Origin: Burkholderia stabilis
GTDB taxonomy: Bacteria; Pseudomonadota; Gammaproteobacteria; Burkholderiales; Burkholderiaceae
DNA length: 64,000 nucleotides
Direction: 5' to 3'
Assembly (NCBI RefSeq): GCF_001742165.1
Contig: NZ_CP016442.1
Coordinates: forward strand, 2,728,001 to 2,792,000
Below the pieces are notes generated by a model. That model worked only from the letters and a program-made list of their open reading frames with translations, ran no database searches and was not told the origin of the DNA. Each line of letters begins with the position of its first letter. Position 1 is the first letter of the stretch. Below, one piece after another: positions 52,742-62,976 of the stretch. Position numbers and translations under genes: made by a program.

Positions 52742-54057
52742 GGATTTCCTTGGGTATTGTCGGCGGCACGGCCGCCCCTATTCGGGAAATGTAGCACGCC
52801 ACGTGCGGGCGGGGTGGGCGCCGCGTCAAGCCGCGCGAAGCGTCCGCCGGGGAGACTTGCGACGTGACCGGCCAGTTCGAGTGCGAGCAGTGCGCGATGC
52901 AACACGTCGTCGGACAGGCCGCTTTGTTCGGCGAGCCACTCGTACGTGACTGGGCCGTATCCCAGCACGGCGAGTACGGCCTGCTCGTGCGGGGTGCCGG
53001 GCGGTGGAGGTGCTGGTGGTGCGTCGATTAGGGTTGGCGCGGCGGGTGAAACGGAGGGATTCGCTTGCGTGACGCCGGCGGCTTTGGTGTTGCGAGCGTT
53101 ACCCGGGTTCGCGCCCGAATCTCCGGGCGCCGCCGCGCCATCCGCCGTGAGAGCAGCCGGTTCGCCCAGCCCGTATTCCTCGAGCACATCGAGCGGCGCG
53201 CTCGTGAGCTTCGCGCCGTCGCGGATCAGCGCGTGGCAGCCCTGCGCGAGCGGCGCGTGGATCGAGCCCGGCATCGCGAATACATCGCGCCCCAATTCGT
53301 TCGCGAGCCGGGCGGTGATCAGTGAGCCGGAGCGCGGCGCGGCCTCGACGACGAGCGCGCCGATCGCGAGCGCAGCGATCAGCCGGTTGCGCTGCGGGAA
53401 ATGCGCGGCGCGGGCCGGCGTGCCGAGCGGCCATTCCGACACGATCGCGCCGTGTGCGGCGATCTCGTGGGCAAGCGCGCGGTGCCGCGCCGGATAGACG
53501 AGATCGGCGCCCGTCGCGATCACCGCGACCGTGCTCGACCGGCCGTCGAGCCCGCCGCGATGTGCGGCGCCGTCGATCCCGAGTGCGAGGCCCGAGACGA
53601 TCGAGAGCCCCGCGTCGGACAGTTCGCGCGCGAAGCGCGTCGCGTCGGCGAGCCCCTGCGGCGTCGCGTGGCGGCTGCCGACCACGGCGAGGCCGCGAGC
53701 GTGCAGCAGGTCGAGCCTGCCCTTTACATATAGCAGCGGCGGCGGATCGTACAGGTCGCGCAGCCGCGGCGGGTAAGCCGGATCGTTGAGCGTGACGAGC
53801 ACGTTGCCCGGCGCATCGAGCCAGGCGAGCGCGGCGTCGGTGCGCGCATCGAGATCGTCGCGATCGCTCGCGCGCACGGCCTGCGCGGCGGCCGTGCCGG
53901 CGGCTGCGGCAATGGCCGGGTCGGACGCACGCAGCAGCGCCGCCGGCGAGCCGAACGCATCGAGCAGCGCCTGCAATACGGCGGGCGAGAGGCCGGGCGC
54001 ATGCGCGAGCTGCAGCCATGCGCGCAGCGCGGAGGTGGTCAGCACTTGCGGCGTCAT
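52729..54057 (-). CDS. dprA: DNA-processing protein DprA
   Basis: 442 residues. The Rossmann-like DprA core is clear: LAVVGSRHATPQGLADATRF, GLSIVSGLALGIDGAAHRGG, IATGADLVYPARHRAL, AHFPQRNRLIAALAIGALVV, SGSLITARLANELGRDVFAM; a SAM-like N-terminal domain and a C-terminal winged helix (YGPVTYEWLAEQSGLSDDVL) flank it. A Pro/Ala-rich linker joins the winged helix. DprA loads RecA on incoming ssDNA in natural transformation. GAGGGA precedes the ATG at 54055-54057, supporting this start. Divergent from def. Confidence 0.95.
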   Translation of the reverse strand: MTPQVLTTSALRAWLQLAHAPGLSPAVLQALLDAFGSPAALLRASDPAIAAAAGTAAAQAVRASDRDDLDARTDAALAWLDAPGNVLVTLNDPAYPPRLRDLYDPPPLLYVKGRLDLLHARGLAVVGSRHATPQGLADATRFARELSDAGLSIVSGLALGIDGAAHRGGLDGRSSTVAVIATGADLVYPARHRALAHEIAAHGAIVSEWPLGTPARAAHFPQRNRLIAALAIGALVVEAAPRSGSLITARLANELGRDVFAMPGSIHAPLAQGCHALIRDGAKLTSAPLDVLEEYGLGEPAALTADGAAAPGDSGANPGNARNTKAAGVTQANPSVSPAAPTLIDAPPAPPPPGTPHEQAVLAVLGYGPVTYEWLAEQSGLSDDVLHRALLALELAGHVASLPGGRFARLDAAPTPPARGVLHFPNRGGRAADNTQGNPCPR

Positions 54058-54287
54058 GAGGCTTCCCTCGAACGCGACGGCCAGCGAACCGCGTGACGCC
54101 ATGATAAAATTTTCATCATCCGAAATACTCGACAGGGCCGCGCGTGCAGGCGCCCGGCCAATTGCAGGGGGCGAGATCCGCGGCATTGATTCACCGCGCA
54201 TCCGCCTCATCTTCATTGCATCCCGGCGGCGGCGCCAGCCGGCCGGATGGCCGATGCGGCACGCCGCTCCACCGAATACCGAACGCC

Positions 54288-54791
54288 ATGGCTTTACTCA
54301 ACATTCTTCATTACCCCGACAAGCGGCTGCACAAGGTCGCCAAGCCCGTCGACAAGGTCGACGACCGGATCCGCAAGCTCGTCGCCGACATGGCCGAAAC
54401 CATGTACGCGGCGCCCGGCATCGGCCTTGCGGCCACGCAGGTCGACGTGCACGAGCGCGTGATCGTGATCGACGTTTCCGAGGAGAAGAACGAGCTGCGC
54501 GCGTTCATCAACCCCGAGATCGTGTGGTCGAGCGACGAGAAGCAGATCTATGAAGAAGGCTGCCTGTCGGTGCCGGGCATCTACGACGAAGTCGAGCGTC
54601 CCGACCATGTGCGCGTGCGCGCGCTCAACGAGCAGGGCGAGACTTTCGAGCTCGATTGCGAAGGCCTGCTCGCCGTGTGTGTCCAGCATGAAATGGATCA
54701 CCTGATGGGGCGCGTGTTCGTCGAATACCTGTCGCCACTCAAGCAGACGCGCATCAAGACGAAGATGAAGAAACTCGAACGCGCGATGTGA
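54288..54791 (+). CDS. def: Peptide deformylase
   Basis: 167 residues with all three metal-site motifs: [17 protein letters not shown] and QHEMDHLMG. It removes formyl groups from nascent proteins. The start [20 protein letters not shown] is the normal N-terminus. It is 34 bases before fmt, forming the conserved def-fmt operon. Confidence 0.97.
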   Translation: MALLNILHYPDKRLHKVAKPVDKVDDRIRKLVADMAETMYAAPGIGLAATQVDVHERVIVIDVSEEKNELRAFINPEIVWSSDEKQIYEEGCLSVPGIYDEVERPDHVRVRALNEQGETFELDCEGLLAVCVQHEMDHLMGRVFVEYLSPLKQTRIKTKMKKLERAM

Positions 54792-54825
54792 CGCGCGTTC
54801 GCCCTGCCCGATCCCGAACGCTTTC

Positions 54826-55809
54826 ATGACCCATACGTTGCGCGTGATTTTTGCCGGCACGCCGGAATTCGCCGCGGCTGCCCTCGCCGCGATCCACGAG
54901 GCCGGTTTTCCGGTGCCGCTCGTGCTCACCCAGCCCGATCGCCCTGCCGGGCGCGGGATGAAGCTGCAGGCGAGCGCCGTGAAGCGCTATGCCGTCGAGC
55001 ACGGGATGCCCGTCGCGCAACCGCCGTCGCTGCGCCGCGCGGGCAAGTACCCGGCGGAGGCGGCCGACGCGATCGAGTTGCTGCGCACGACCCCGCACGA
55101 CGTGATGGTGGTTGCCGCGTACGGCCTGCTGCTGCCGCAGGAGGTGCTCGACATTCCGCGCGACGGCTGCATCAACATCCACGCCTCGCTGCTGCCGCGC
55201 TGGCGCGGCGCCGCGCCGATCCATCGCGCGATCGAGGCCGGCGACGCCGAGACGGGCGTCACGCTGATGCAGATGGACATCGGCCTCGACACCGGCGCGA
55301 TGATCGAGGAGGCGCGCATCGCGATCGCGCCCGACGATACGACCGCCACTTTGCACGACAAGCTCGCTGCCGAAGGCGCGCGGCTGATCGTCGACGCGCT
55401 CGTGCAGCTCGAGCGTGAGGGCACGCTGCCGGCGACACCCCAGCCGGCCGACGGCGTGACCTATGCGGAAAAGATCGGCAAGCACGAAGCGGCGCTCGAC
55501 TGGCGCAAGCCGGCCGACGTGCTCGCGCGCCAGGTGCGCGCGTTCGATCCGTTCCCGGGCGGCGTCGCGATGCTCGACGGCGCAGCCATCAAGCTGTGGT
55601 CGGCCGAGCCCGTGGCGGCGCGCGGCGACGCGGCGCCGGGCACGATCGTCGAAGCCGCGCCGGAAGGCGTGGTCGTTGCATGCAGCAGCGGCGCGCTGCG
55701 CGTCACGCAGTTGCAGAAGCCGGGCGGCAAGCGGCTGCCCGCGCGCGAATTCCTGGCCGGTTCGCCGCTCGCAGCGGGCCAGCGTTTCGCGCTGCCTGAT
55801 GTTGCCTGA
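54826..55809 (+). CDS. fmt: Methionyl-tRNA formyltransferase
   Basis: 327 residues. Folate-binding and catalytic motifs: [56 protein letters not shown] and [14 protein letters not shown]-terminal OB-like domain with [11 protein letters not shown]. It formylates initiator Met-tRNA and pairs functionally with def upstream. Confidence 0.97.
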   Translation: MTHTLRVIFAGTPEFAAAALAAIHEAGFPVPLVLTQPDRPAGRGMKLQASAVKRYAVEHGMPVAQPPSLRRAGKYPAEAADAIELLRTTPHDVMVVAAYGLLLPQEVLDIPRDGCINIHASLLPRWRGAAPIHRAIEAGDAETGVTLMQMDIGLDTGAMIEEARIAIAPDDTTATLHDKLAAEGARLIVDALVQLEREGTLPATPQPADGVTYAEKIGKHEAALDWRKPADVLARQVRAFDPFPGGVAMLDGAAIKLWSAEPVAARGDAAPGTIVEAAPEGVVVACSSGALRVTQLQKPGGKRLPAREFLAGSPLAAGQRFALPDVA

Positions 55810-55929
55810 CGCGGCCTGACTGCCATTCGACACGGTCTGCCGGCCGCGCGCAATCGGCCGAACGGCCGAGTCGCACGGCGCGGCAGGCGCGCGTAGAATT
55901 TCCCTGCGCTCTCCGGTTTCGAGGTTTTC

Positions 55930-56571
55930 ATGTTCGGCATCACCCATTTCGGCTTCTTCGTGCTCGCGGTTTTCCTGCTGAATGTCACGCCCGGTCCCGA
56001 CACGGCCTACATCGTCGGCCGCAGCGTCGCGCAGGGCCGCGGCGCGGGGCTGATGTCGGCGTTCGGCATTTCGGCCGGCTGCTGCGTTCACGCGCTCGCG
56101 TGCGCATTCGGCCTGACTGCGCTGCTCGCGGCGTCGGCTGCCGCGTTCACGGTGATCAAGCTGGTCGGTGCCGCCTATTTGATCTACCTCGGCGTGCGGA
56201 TGCTTTTCGCGAAGCAGGCCACCGCACCGTCGGGCGCCGCGGCAGCGCAGGCCGCAGCCGCGAAACCACTGCGCCAGCTGTTCATGCAGGGCTTCTGGAC
56301 GAACGTGCTGAACCCGAAGGTCGTGCTGTTCTTCGTGTCGTTCTTCCCGCAGTTCGTGTCGGCCGACAGCCCGCACAAGGCATTGGCGTTCCTGACCCTC
56401 GGCGCGGTGTTCGTCGTGATGAGCACGATCTGGACGAGTCTCGTCGCATGGGTCGCGGGCAGCGTCACGCAACGCTTTTCCGGCAAGCCGGGCGTGAAGA
56501 AATGGCTCGATCGCACGGTCGGCAGCGCTTTCGTCGGCCTTGGCCTTCGTCTTGCAACATCGCAACGCTGA
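55930..56571 (+). CDS. LysE/RhtB-family amino-acid exporter
   Basis: 213 residues, about six membrane helices. Family signature VTPGPDTAYIVGRSVAQGRG near the N-terminus and FWTNVLNPKVVLFFVSFFPQ mid-protein. Exports amino acids or homoserine lactone-like metabolites; substrate not predictable. Follows fmt by 120 bases. Confidence 0.92.
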   Translation: MFGITHFGFFVLAVFLLNVTPGPDTAYIVGRSVAQGRGAGLMSAFGISAGCCVHALACAFGLTALLAASAAAFTVIKLVGAAYLIYLGVRMLFAKQATAPSGAAAAQAAAAKPLRQLFMQGFWTNVLNPKVVLFFVSFFPQFVSADSPHKALAFLTLGAVFVVMSTIWTSLVAWVAGSVTQRFSGKPGVKKWLDRTVGSAFVGLGLRLATSQR

Positions 56572-56671
56572 GATTGAATTTTTCCGGCAAGACCTTATCT
56601 AACAAATCGCTTACAATTTTCCGCCGCGCCCTTTGATGCGCGGCGGGTCCCCTGACGGATAAGGAGTGGGT

Positions 56672-57529
56672 ATGTTCAATTGGGTCAAAACGGCGATGCT
56701 GATGGCCGCGATCACGGCCCTGTTCATCGTGATCGGCGGGATGATCGGCGGCTCGCGCGGCATGACGATCGCGCTGCTGTTCGCGCTCGGCATGAATTTC
56801 TTCTCGTACTGGTTCTCCGACAAGATGGTGCTGCGCATGTACAACGCGCAGGAAGTCGACGAGAACACGGCGCCGCAGTTCTACCGGATGGTGCGCGAGC
56901 TGGCCACGCGTGCGAACCTGCCGATGCCGCGCGTCTACCTGATCAACGAGGATGCGCCGAACGCGTTCGCGACGGGCCGCAACCCCGAGCACGCGGCGGT
57001 CGCCGCGACGACGGGCATCCTGCGCGTGCTGTCGGAGCGCGAGATGCGCGGCGTGATGGCGCACGAGCTCGCGCACGTGAAGCACCGCGACATCCTGATC
57101 TCGACGATCACCGCAACGATGGCGGGCGCGATCTCGGCGCTCGCGAACTTCGCAATGTTCTTCGGCGGGCGCGACGAGAACGGCCGGCCGGCCAACCCGA
57201 TCGCGGGTATTGCGGTCGCGCTGCTCGCGCCGATCGCCGGCGCGCTGATCCAGATGGCGATTTCGCGGGCACGCGAGTTCGAGGCCGACCGCGGCGGCGC
57301 GCAGATTTCCGGCGATCCGCAGTCGCTCGCGACGGCGCTCGACAAGATCCATCGCTATGCGGCGGGCATCCCGTTCCAGGCGGCCGAAGCGCATCCGGCC
57401 ACCGCGCAGATGATGATCATGAACCCGCTGCACGGCGGCGGCCTGCAGAACCTGTTCTCGACGCACCCGGCCACCGAGGAGCGCATCGCGCGCCTGATGG
57501 AAATGGCGCGTACCGGCCGCTTCGACTAA
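56672..57529 (+). CDS. htpX: Membrane protease HtpX
   Basis: 285 residues. Zinc motif [14 protein letters not shown] (HExxH-type HELAH), third ligand Glu in [11 protein letters not shown], and four hydrophobic segments; start [20 protein letters not shown]. An inner-membrane metalloprotease for misfolded membrane proteins. AAGGAG lies five bases before the ATG at 56672, better than the GTG two codons upstream. Confidence 0.96.
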   Translation: MFNWVKTAMLMAAITALFIVIGGMIGGSRGMTIALLFALGMNFFSYWFSDKMVLRMYNAQEVDENTAPQFYRMVRELATRANLPMPRVYLINEDAPNAFATGRNPEHAAVAATTGILRVLSEREMRGVMAHELAHVKHRDILISTITATMAGAISALANFAMFFGGRDENGRPANPIAGIAVALLAPIAGALIQMAISRAREFEADRGGAQISGDPQSLATALDKIHRYAAGIPFQAAEAHPATAQMMIMNPLHGGGLQNLFSTHPATEERIARLMEMARTGRFD

Positions 57530-57574
57530 GCCTCGGCGCGCCCTGCGGTTGTTGCCGCGCAGGGGCCGCCACAC

Positions 57575-57606
57575 CACCCCGCACGCTTCGCGCTGCGGGG
57601 TGTTTC
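57575..57606 (+). terminator. Terminator after htpX
   Basis: CACCCCGC (57575-57582) pairs with GCGGGGTG (57595-57602), followed by TTTC. Forty-five bases past the htpX stop. Confidence 0.75.
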
Positions 57607-57747
57607 ATTTGTGCGTGCCGTAAAGGGGCCAAAGGGGCCCCATGGTCGCACGCTACAATGCTCGGTTTGAGATCGCGCCTGCCACGCGGCCGCGATCCCG
57701 CCGTTTGCCGCATTCGTTTGCTGCGCTTGCTTGCCGATTCCGCTCCG

Positions 57748-59139
57748 ATGACTCGAACCCGTTCTTCCGCTCCGTCTTCTTCCGGCCGCTCGGCGCGCCT
57801 GGCCGCGCTGCATCTTGCGCCCGATTCGCTCGGCTTCGCACTCGACGCGGCCGCGCAGGCGGTCGATGCGGTACGGCGCGGCACCGCGCTGCCGGCGGCA
57901 CTCTCGGCGGTATTTGCGCAGATGCCGCCCGATGCGCAGGCGCTCGCACGCGGCGCGACGCAGGACGTTGCCTACCGGACGATGCGTCGCCTCGGCAGCG
58001 TGGACTGGCTGATCGGCAAGCTCGTCAGCAAGGCGCCGCCCGCGCACGTGAACGCGGTGCTCGCCGGCGCGCTCGCGCTGCTGCTCGACCCGGCGGATGC
58101 GGCCGCATACCCGGCGTTCACGGTCGTGGACCAGGCCGTGACGACGATCGGCGCACGCCGCGAATACGTATTCGCGAAGGGGATGATCAACGCGGTGCTG
58201 CGCCGTTTCCTGCGCGAGCGCGACACGCTCGTCGCGGCGATGCAGGGCGATGCAGTCGCACGGTGGAATTACCGCGCATGGTGGGTTGACGCGGTGAAGC
58301 GCGCATGGCCCGACGCATGGCAGGCGATCCTCGCGGCCGGCGAGCGCCAGGGTCCGCTGACGTTGCGCGTGAATGCGCGCCGCGCGAGCGTCGACGCATA
58401 TCTCGACACGCTGCGCGCGAACGGGATCGAAGCAACCGCGATCGGCCGGCATGCCGTGCGGCTCGCATCGGCGCTGCCGGTCGATCGCATTCCGGGGTTC
58501 GCCGACGGCGTGGTGTCGGTGCAGGACGCCGGCGCGCAGCTCGCGGCCGAATGGCTCGGTGCGCGCGACGGCATGCGCGTGCTCGACGCATGCGCGGCGC
58601 CCGGCGGCAAGACCGGCCATATTCTCGAACTGGCCGATGCGGAAGTCGTTGCGCTCGAAAGCGATGCGGCGCGCGCGGCGCGCATCGGCGAGAACCTCGT
58701 GCGCCTGTCGCTCGAAGCGCAGGTGCGCGTCGGCGATGCGGGCGCACCCGACGCGTGGTACGACGGGCGCTCGTTCGACCGTATCCTGGCCGATGTGCCG
58801 TGTTCGGCTTCCGGCATCGTGCGGCGGCACCCCGACATTCGCTGGTTGCGTCGCGAGGCCGACATCCCGGCGCTCGTCGCGGAACAGCGCCGCATCCTGT
58901 CGGCGCTGTGGCCGCTCGTGAAGCCGGGCGGCGAACTGCTTTACGTGACCTGTTCGATCTTCCCTGAAGAAGGCGAGTTGCAGGCCCGCTGGTTTGAAGC
59001 GGCCTGTGAAGATGCGGTACGATTGGACGCCCCTGGCCAACTGCTGCCGGGCGGCGTGCAGGGCGGGGCGGCCACCGGCGCACTCGACCAGAACACCGAT
59101 CACGACGGATTTTTCTACGCGCGGTTTCAGAAACGGTGA
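57748..59139 (+). CDS. rsmB: 16S rRNA m5C967 methyltransferase RsmB
   Basis: 463 residues. NusB-like N-terminal domain (~20-160; YRTMRRLGSVDWLIGKLVSK, FVFAKGMINAVLRRFLRER-like) and SAM-dependent domain with VLDACAAPGGKTGHILEL, ILADVPCSASGIVRRHPDIR and the catalytic Cys in LLYVTCSIFPEEGE. It methylates 16S rRNA C967. The ATG at 57748 starts MTRTRSSAPSSSGRSARLAA; the frame is open upstream but not family-like. Overlaps the next gene by four bases. Confidence 0.94.
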   Translation: MTRTRSSAPSSSGRSARLAALHLAPDSLGFALDAAAQAVDAVRRGTALPAALSAVFAQMPPDAQALARGATQDVAYRTMRRLGSVDWLIGKLVSKAPPAHVNAVLAGALALLLDPADAAAYPAFTVVDQAVTTIGARREYVFAKGMINAVLRRFLRERDTLVAAMQGDAVARWNYRAWWVDAVKRAWPDAWQAILAAGERQGPLTLRVNARRASVDAYLDTLRANGIEATAIGRHAVRLASALPVDRIPGFADGVVSVQDAGAQLAAEWLGARDGMRVLDACAAPGGKTGHILELADAEVVALESDAARAARIGENLVRLSLEAQVRVGDAGAPDAWYDGRSFDRILADVPCSASGIVRRHPDIRWLRREADIPALVAEQRRILSALWPLVKPGGELLYVTCSIFPEEGELQARWFEAACEDAVRLDAPGQLLPGGVQGGAATGALDQNTDHDGFFYARFQKR

Positions 59140-59726
59140 CGATCAAACACCTTTTTCCACTTCGGCTCGCGGCCGTCCTGATGGTCGCGTTGACGCTGTG
59201 CCTGGCCATCGTGCGGCCGGCGCATGCCGAATCGATCGCCGTGCAGCGCGCGTCGCTCCAGTCCGACGGAAGCGGCTGGAGCCTCGACGCGCGCTTCGAT
59301 TTCGAGCTGAATCCGAACCTCGAGGATGCCGTGAACAAAGGCATTCCGGTGTATTTCACGACGGATTTCGAGTTGAGCCGCGCGCGCTGGTACTGGCTTG
59401 ACGAACAGCCGGTATCGGTGTCACAGACGATCCGCCTGTCGTTCCAGCCGCTCACGCGCGAGTACCGCGTGTCGACGGGCGGCCTGCAGCTCGGCTTCCC
59501 GTCGCTGAAGGACGCGCTTGCGGTCGTCAGGCACATCACGTCGTGGCACGTGATCGACCGCAACCAGGTGCGCCTGGGCGAAACCTACACGGCGTCGGTG
59601 CGGATGCAGCTCGATACGGCGCTGATGCCGAAGCCGTTCCAGGTCGACGCCGTGAACAACCGCGACTGGACGCTCGGCTCGGACTGGAAGCGCTTCAACT
59701 TCACGGTGACCGAACGTGCTAAATAA
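59136..59726 (+). CDS. DUF4390 secreted protein
   Basis: 196 residues from a GTG at 59136. Signal peptide (LRLAAVLMVALTLCLAIVRP, AHA-ES). DUF4390 body: LDARFDFELNPNLEDAVNKG, IPVYFTTDFELSRARWYWLD, LSFQPLTREYRVSTGGLQLG. Periplasmic, function unknown, but conserved in betaproteobacteria between rsmB and ntrY, as here. Overlaps rsmB by four bases and ntrY by eleven, so the four genes form one operon. Confidence 0.92.
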   Translation: MTIKHLFPLRLAAVLMVALTLCLAIVRPAHAESIAVQRASLQSDGSGWSLDARFDFELNPNLEDAVNKGIPVYFTTDFELSRARWYWLDEQPVSVSQTIRLSFQPLTREYRVSTGGLQLGFPSLKDALAVVRHITSWHVIDRNQVRLGETYTASVRMQLDTALMPKPFQVDAVNNRDWTLGSDWKRFNFTVTERAK

Positions 59727-62130
59727 AGTGCGCCGCGCGGCCAGCGGGAAGAGCCTCCTCGTCCGCGTGATCGTCTCGACCGTCGCGCTCACCGCGCTGC
59801 TGCTGCTCGTGCTGCTCGCGGCCGCGAGCGCGAACACCGAATTCTTCGATCGCTATTACTCGTGGCTGTACGCGACGAACATCGTCGTCGCGCTCGTATT
59901 CCTGCTCGTGGTGCTCGGGCTGATCGGGATGATCGTCGTGCGCCTGAGGAAGGGCAAGTTCGGCACGCGGCTGCTCGCGAAGCTCGCGGTGTTCTTCGCG
60001 CTCGTCGGCGTGGTGCCGGGCGGGATCATCTACATCGTGTCGTACCAGTTCGTGTCGCGCAGTATCGAGTCGTGGTTCGACGTGAACGTCGAGACGGCGC
60101 TGACGGCCGGCCTGAACCTCGGCCGCGGGATGCTCGATGCGTCGCTGTCCGATCTGCAGACGAAGGCGCGGCTGATGTCCGACCAGCTCGCGAGCGTCGA
60201 TGCGAACACGAACGGTACGACGCTCACGCTGCTGCGGTTGCGCGACCAGTTCGGCGTGCAGGACGCGACGATCGTCGAGCCGAGCCGCGGCGGCTCGGGC
60301 GCGGCGCCCGACCTGCATATCGTCGCGCAGGCGTCGGGCAATTTCGCCGCGCTGATTCCGGACGACCTGCCGACGCCGCTGATGCTGAACCAGGCGCGCG
60401 AACATGGCGCGTACGCGGCGATCGAGGGCGAAGTCGACGGCGATCCGCGCGCGCACGGCGCAAAGGGTGCGCTGCGGTTGCGCGTCGTGCGCCCGATTCC
60501 CGATGCGACGACTGCGCTGCTGCAGCCGGCCGAACGTTTCCTGCAACTCACGCAGCCGGTGCCGCCCACGCTCGCGCATAACGCGGACGCCGTGCAGCGC
60601 GCGTATCGCGAGTACCAGGAAAAGTCGCTCGGCCGCACGGGGCTGCGCAAGATGTACATCGGTACGCTGACGCTCGCGCTGTTCCTCGCGACCTTCATCG
60701 CGATGATGCTCGCGCTCGCGCTCGGCCAGCAGCTCGCGCGGCCGCTGTTCCTGCTCGCGCAGGGCACGAAGGAGATCACGGAAGGCGACTACACGCCGAA
60801 GCGCGAAATCAAGACGCGCGACGAGCTCGGCTTCCTCACGCAGTCGTTCAACGCGATGACGCGCCAGCTGTCCGAGGCGCGGCTCGCGGTCGAGCAGAAC
60901 CGGATCGCGCTCGAGCATTCGAAGACGTATCTCGAGAGCATCCTCGCGAACCTGACGGCCGGCGTGTTCGTGCTCGACCGCCAGTTCCGGCTGACGACCG
61001 CGAACCGCGGCGCCGAGCGGATCTTTCGGCAGCCGTTCAACTCGCTGATCGGCACGACGCTCGACCGGATCGGCGTTGCGGCAGGGTTCGGCGCGATGGT
61101 GCGCAAGGCCTTCGCCGATCGCGAAGCGGCGTCCGACGCCGGCAGCGGCGATCGCGGCCACTGGCAGCAGCAGTTCGCGATCGAGGTGCCGGGCGAATCC
61201 GATCCGCTGACGCTGCTCGTGCGCGGCACGCGCCTCGCGTCGACGGTCGAGGGGGAGGCCGACGATCCGCAGACGTCCGGTTACGTCGTCGTGTTCGACG
61301 ACATCTCCGACGTGATTTCCGCGCAGCGTTCGGTCGCGTGGGGCGAGGTCGCGCGCCGGCTCGCGCACGAGATCAAGAATCCGTTGACGCCGATCCAGCT
61401 GTCGGCGGAGCGGCTGCAGATGAAGCTGTCCGACAAGCTGGCGCCGCCCGACGCGGACGTGCTCAAGCGCGGCGCGACGATGATCGTCAACCAGGTGGCC
61501 GCGATGAAGCGGATGGTCGACGATTTCCGCGAATATGCGCGTACGCCGCCGGCGGTGCTCACGAACCTGCAGTTGAATGAGCTGGCGAGCGAGGTGCTCG
61601 GGCTGTACGGCGTCGGTGAAGGCAAGAGTCCGATCGTCGCCGAGCTTGCGCAGTCGCTGCCGGTGATTCGCGGCGACGCGACGCAACTGCGCCAGGTGAT
61701 CCACAACCTGCTGCAAAATGCGCAGGATTCGGTCGCGGAAGCTGCGCATCCGCGTGTGTTGATCGAAACCAAGACAGTAGAATATGGCGATCCCGACGCC
61801 GAGGGCAAAACGCGCGTCGCGGTACGTCTTACCGTGTCCGACAACGGGCCCGGTTTTCCGGCGCGCATCCTGACCCGCGCGTTCGAGCCTTACGTGACGA
61901 CGAAGGCGAAGGGCACGGGGCTCGGGTTGGCCACGGTCAAGAAAATCGTCGACGAGCACGGCGCGCGGATCGATCTGCGCAATCGCATGCACGGCGAGAC
62001 CGTCGAGGGTGCGCAGGTGTCGATCCTGTTCCTGCAGATGGCGAGCGATGCGCCGGGCGCCGAATCGGGCGCGCAGGCCGGGACGACCCCCGCTAAGACA
62101 AAAGCAAGTGTGCAGACAAAGGCAGCGTAA
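59716..62130 (+). CDS. ntrY: NtrY-type sensor histidine kinase
   Basis: 804 residues from a GTG. Several N-terminal helices with a large periplasmic loop, HAMP linker (~325-385), PAS (~400-500), phosphoacceptor His551 in RRLAHEIKNPLTPIQLSAER, and an ATPase domain with HNLLQNAQDSV, VSDNGPGFPARI and KGTGLGLATVKKIVDEHG. With NtrX it senses nitrogen or redox/respiratory state in related bacteria; the signal here is not shown. Overlaps DUF4390 and abuts ntrX. Confidence 0.95.
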   Translation: MLNKVRRAASGKSLLVRVIVSTVALTALLLLVLLAAASANTEFFDRYYSWLYATNIVVALVFLLVVLGLIGMIVVRLRKGKFGTRLLAKLAVFFALVGVVPGGIIYIVSYQFVSRSIESWFDVNVETALTAGLNLGRGMLDASLSDLQTKARLMSDQLASVDANTNGTTLTLLRLRDQFGVQDATIVEPSRGGSGAAPDLHIVAQASGNFAALIPDDLPTPLMLNQAREHGAYAAIEGEVDGDPRAHGAKGALRLRVVRPIPDATTALLQPAERFLQLTQPVPPTLAHNADAVQRAYREYQEKSLGRTGLRKMYIGTLTLALFLATFIAMMLALALGQQLARPLFLLAQGTKEITEGDYTPKREIKTRDELGFLTQSFNAMTRQLSEARLAVEQNRIALEHSKTYLESILANLTAGVFVLDRQFRLTTANRGAERIFRQPFNSLIGTTLDRIGVAAGFGAMVRKAFADREAASDAGSGDRGHWQQQFAIEVPGESDPLTLLVRGTRLASTVEGEADDPQTSGYVVVFDDISDVISAQRSVAWGEVARRLAHEIKNPLTPIQLSAERLQMKLSDKLAPPDADVLKRGATMIVNQVAAMKRMVDDFREYARTPPAVLTNLQLNELASEVLGLYGVGEGKSPIVAELAQSLPVIRGDATQLRQVIHNLLQNAQDSVAEAAHPRVLIETKTVEYGDPDAEGKTRVAVRLTVSDNGPGFPARILTRAFEPYVTTKAKGTGLGLATVKKIVDEHGARIDLRNRMHGETVEGAQVSILFLQMASDAPGAESGAQAGTTPAKTKASVQTKAA

Positions 62131-62832
62131 ATGGCAACCATCCTGGTGGTAGATGATGAAATGGGCATCCGGGAATTGCTCTCGGAGATCCTCAGCGATG
62201 AAGGACATGTCGTCGAGGCGGCGGAGAACGCGCAGGCCGCGCGGGAATACCGGCTGAATCAGGCGCCCGATCTCGTGCTGCTCGATATCTGGATGCCCGA
62301 TACCGACGGCGTGACGTTGCTCAAGGAATGGGCGGCGCAAGGGCTGCTGACGATGCCCGTGATCATGATGTCCGGGCACGCAACGATCGATACGGCCGTC
62401 GAGGCAACGAAGATCGGCGCGCTCGACTTCCTCGAGAAACCCATCGCGCTGCAGAAGCTGCTGAAGTCCGTCGAACACGGTCTCGCACGCGGCGCGGCGC
62501 CCGTGTCTGCCAACGCGGCGGCGAAGGCCGGCGCCGGACAGGCCGCGGGGCCTGCTTCGGTTGCATCCGCGGCTGCGCTGCCGACGCTCGGCGACGACAT
62601 GGCCGCAGCACTCGGCCTCGCGGGGCAGACGGCTGCGATCCCGTTCGACATCCCGTTGCGCGAAGCGCGCGACGCGTTCGAGCGCGCGTACTTCGAATAT
62701 CACCTCGCGCGCGAAAACGGCAGCATGACGCGCGTCGCGGAGAAGACGGGCCTCGAGCGCACGCACCTGTATCGCAAGCTCAAGCAGCTCGGCGTCGAAC
62801 TCGGCAAGAAGCCGTCCGAAGGCGCTGTATAA
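62131..62832 (+). CDS. ntrX: Short NtrX-type response regulator without AAA+ domain
   Basis: 233 residues. Receiver domain with acidic pair D8/D9, phosphoacceptor D52 (LVLLDIWMPD) and K103 (FLEKPIA), then an Ala/Gly-rich linker (~120-165) and a Fis-type HTH (FEYHLARENGSMTRVAEKTG, LERTHLYRKLKQLGVELGKK). The central sigma-54 AAA+ domain of classical NtrX is missing; this shorter form occurs in betaproteobacteria with ntrY upstream. It starts right after the ntrY stop, hence same operon. Confidence 0.93.
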   Translation: MATILVVDDEMGIRELLSEILSDEGHVVEAAENAQAAREYRLNQAPDLVLLDIWMPDTDGVTLLKEWAAQGLLTMPVIMMSGHATIDTAVEATKIGALDFLEKPIALQKLLKSVEHGLARGAAPVSANAAAKAGAGQAAGPASVASAAALPTLGDDMAAALGLAGQTAAIPFDIPLREARDAFERAYFEYHLARENGSMTRVAEKTGLERTHLYRKLKQLGVELGKKPSEGAV

Positions 62833-62892
62833 AATATTTTGCGAAAACACTTGAGCGAATGAGGGAAGCTCGATATACTTTCATTCTTCGTT

Positions 62893-62968
62893 GGCCCGGT
62901 AGCTCAGTTGGTAGAGCAGCGGATTGAAAATCCGCGTGTCGATGGTTCGATTCCGTCCCAGGCCACCA
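62893..62968 (+). tRNA. tRNA-Phe(GAA)
   Basis: 76 nt, encoded CCA. D-arm AGCTCAGTTGGTAGAGC, anticodon stem GCGGA/TCCGC with loop TTGAAAA (anticodon GAA), T-loop TTCGATT. The acceptor stem GGCCCGG / CCAGGCC has a C5-A68 mismatch; all other pairs are standard. Confidence 0.96.
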
Positions 62969-62976
62969 GCAGTTCC

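Noticed and set aside
59719..62850. 1000-codon minus-strand frame over ntrYX
   Set aside because: Antisense shadow of well-supported two-component genes.
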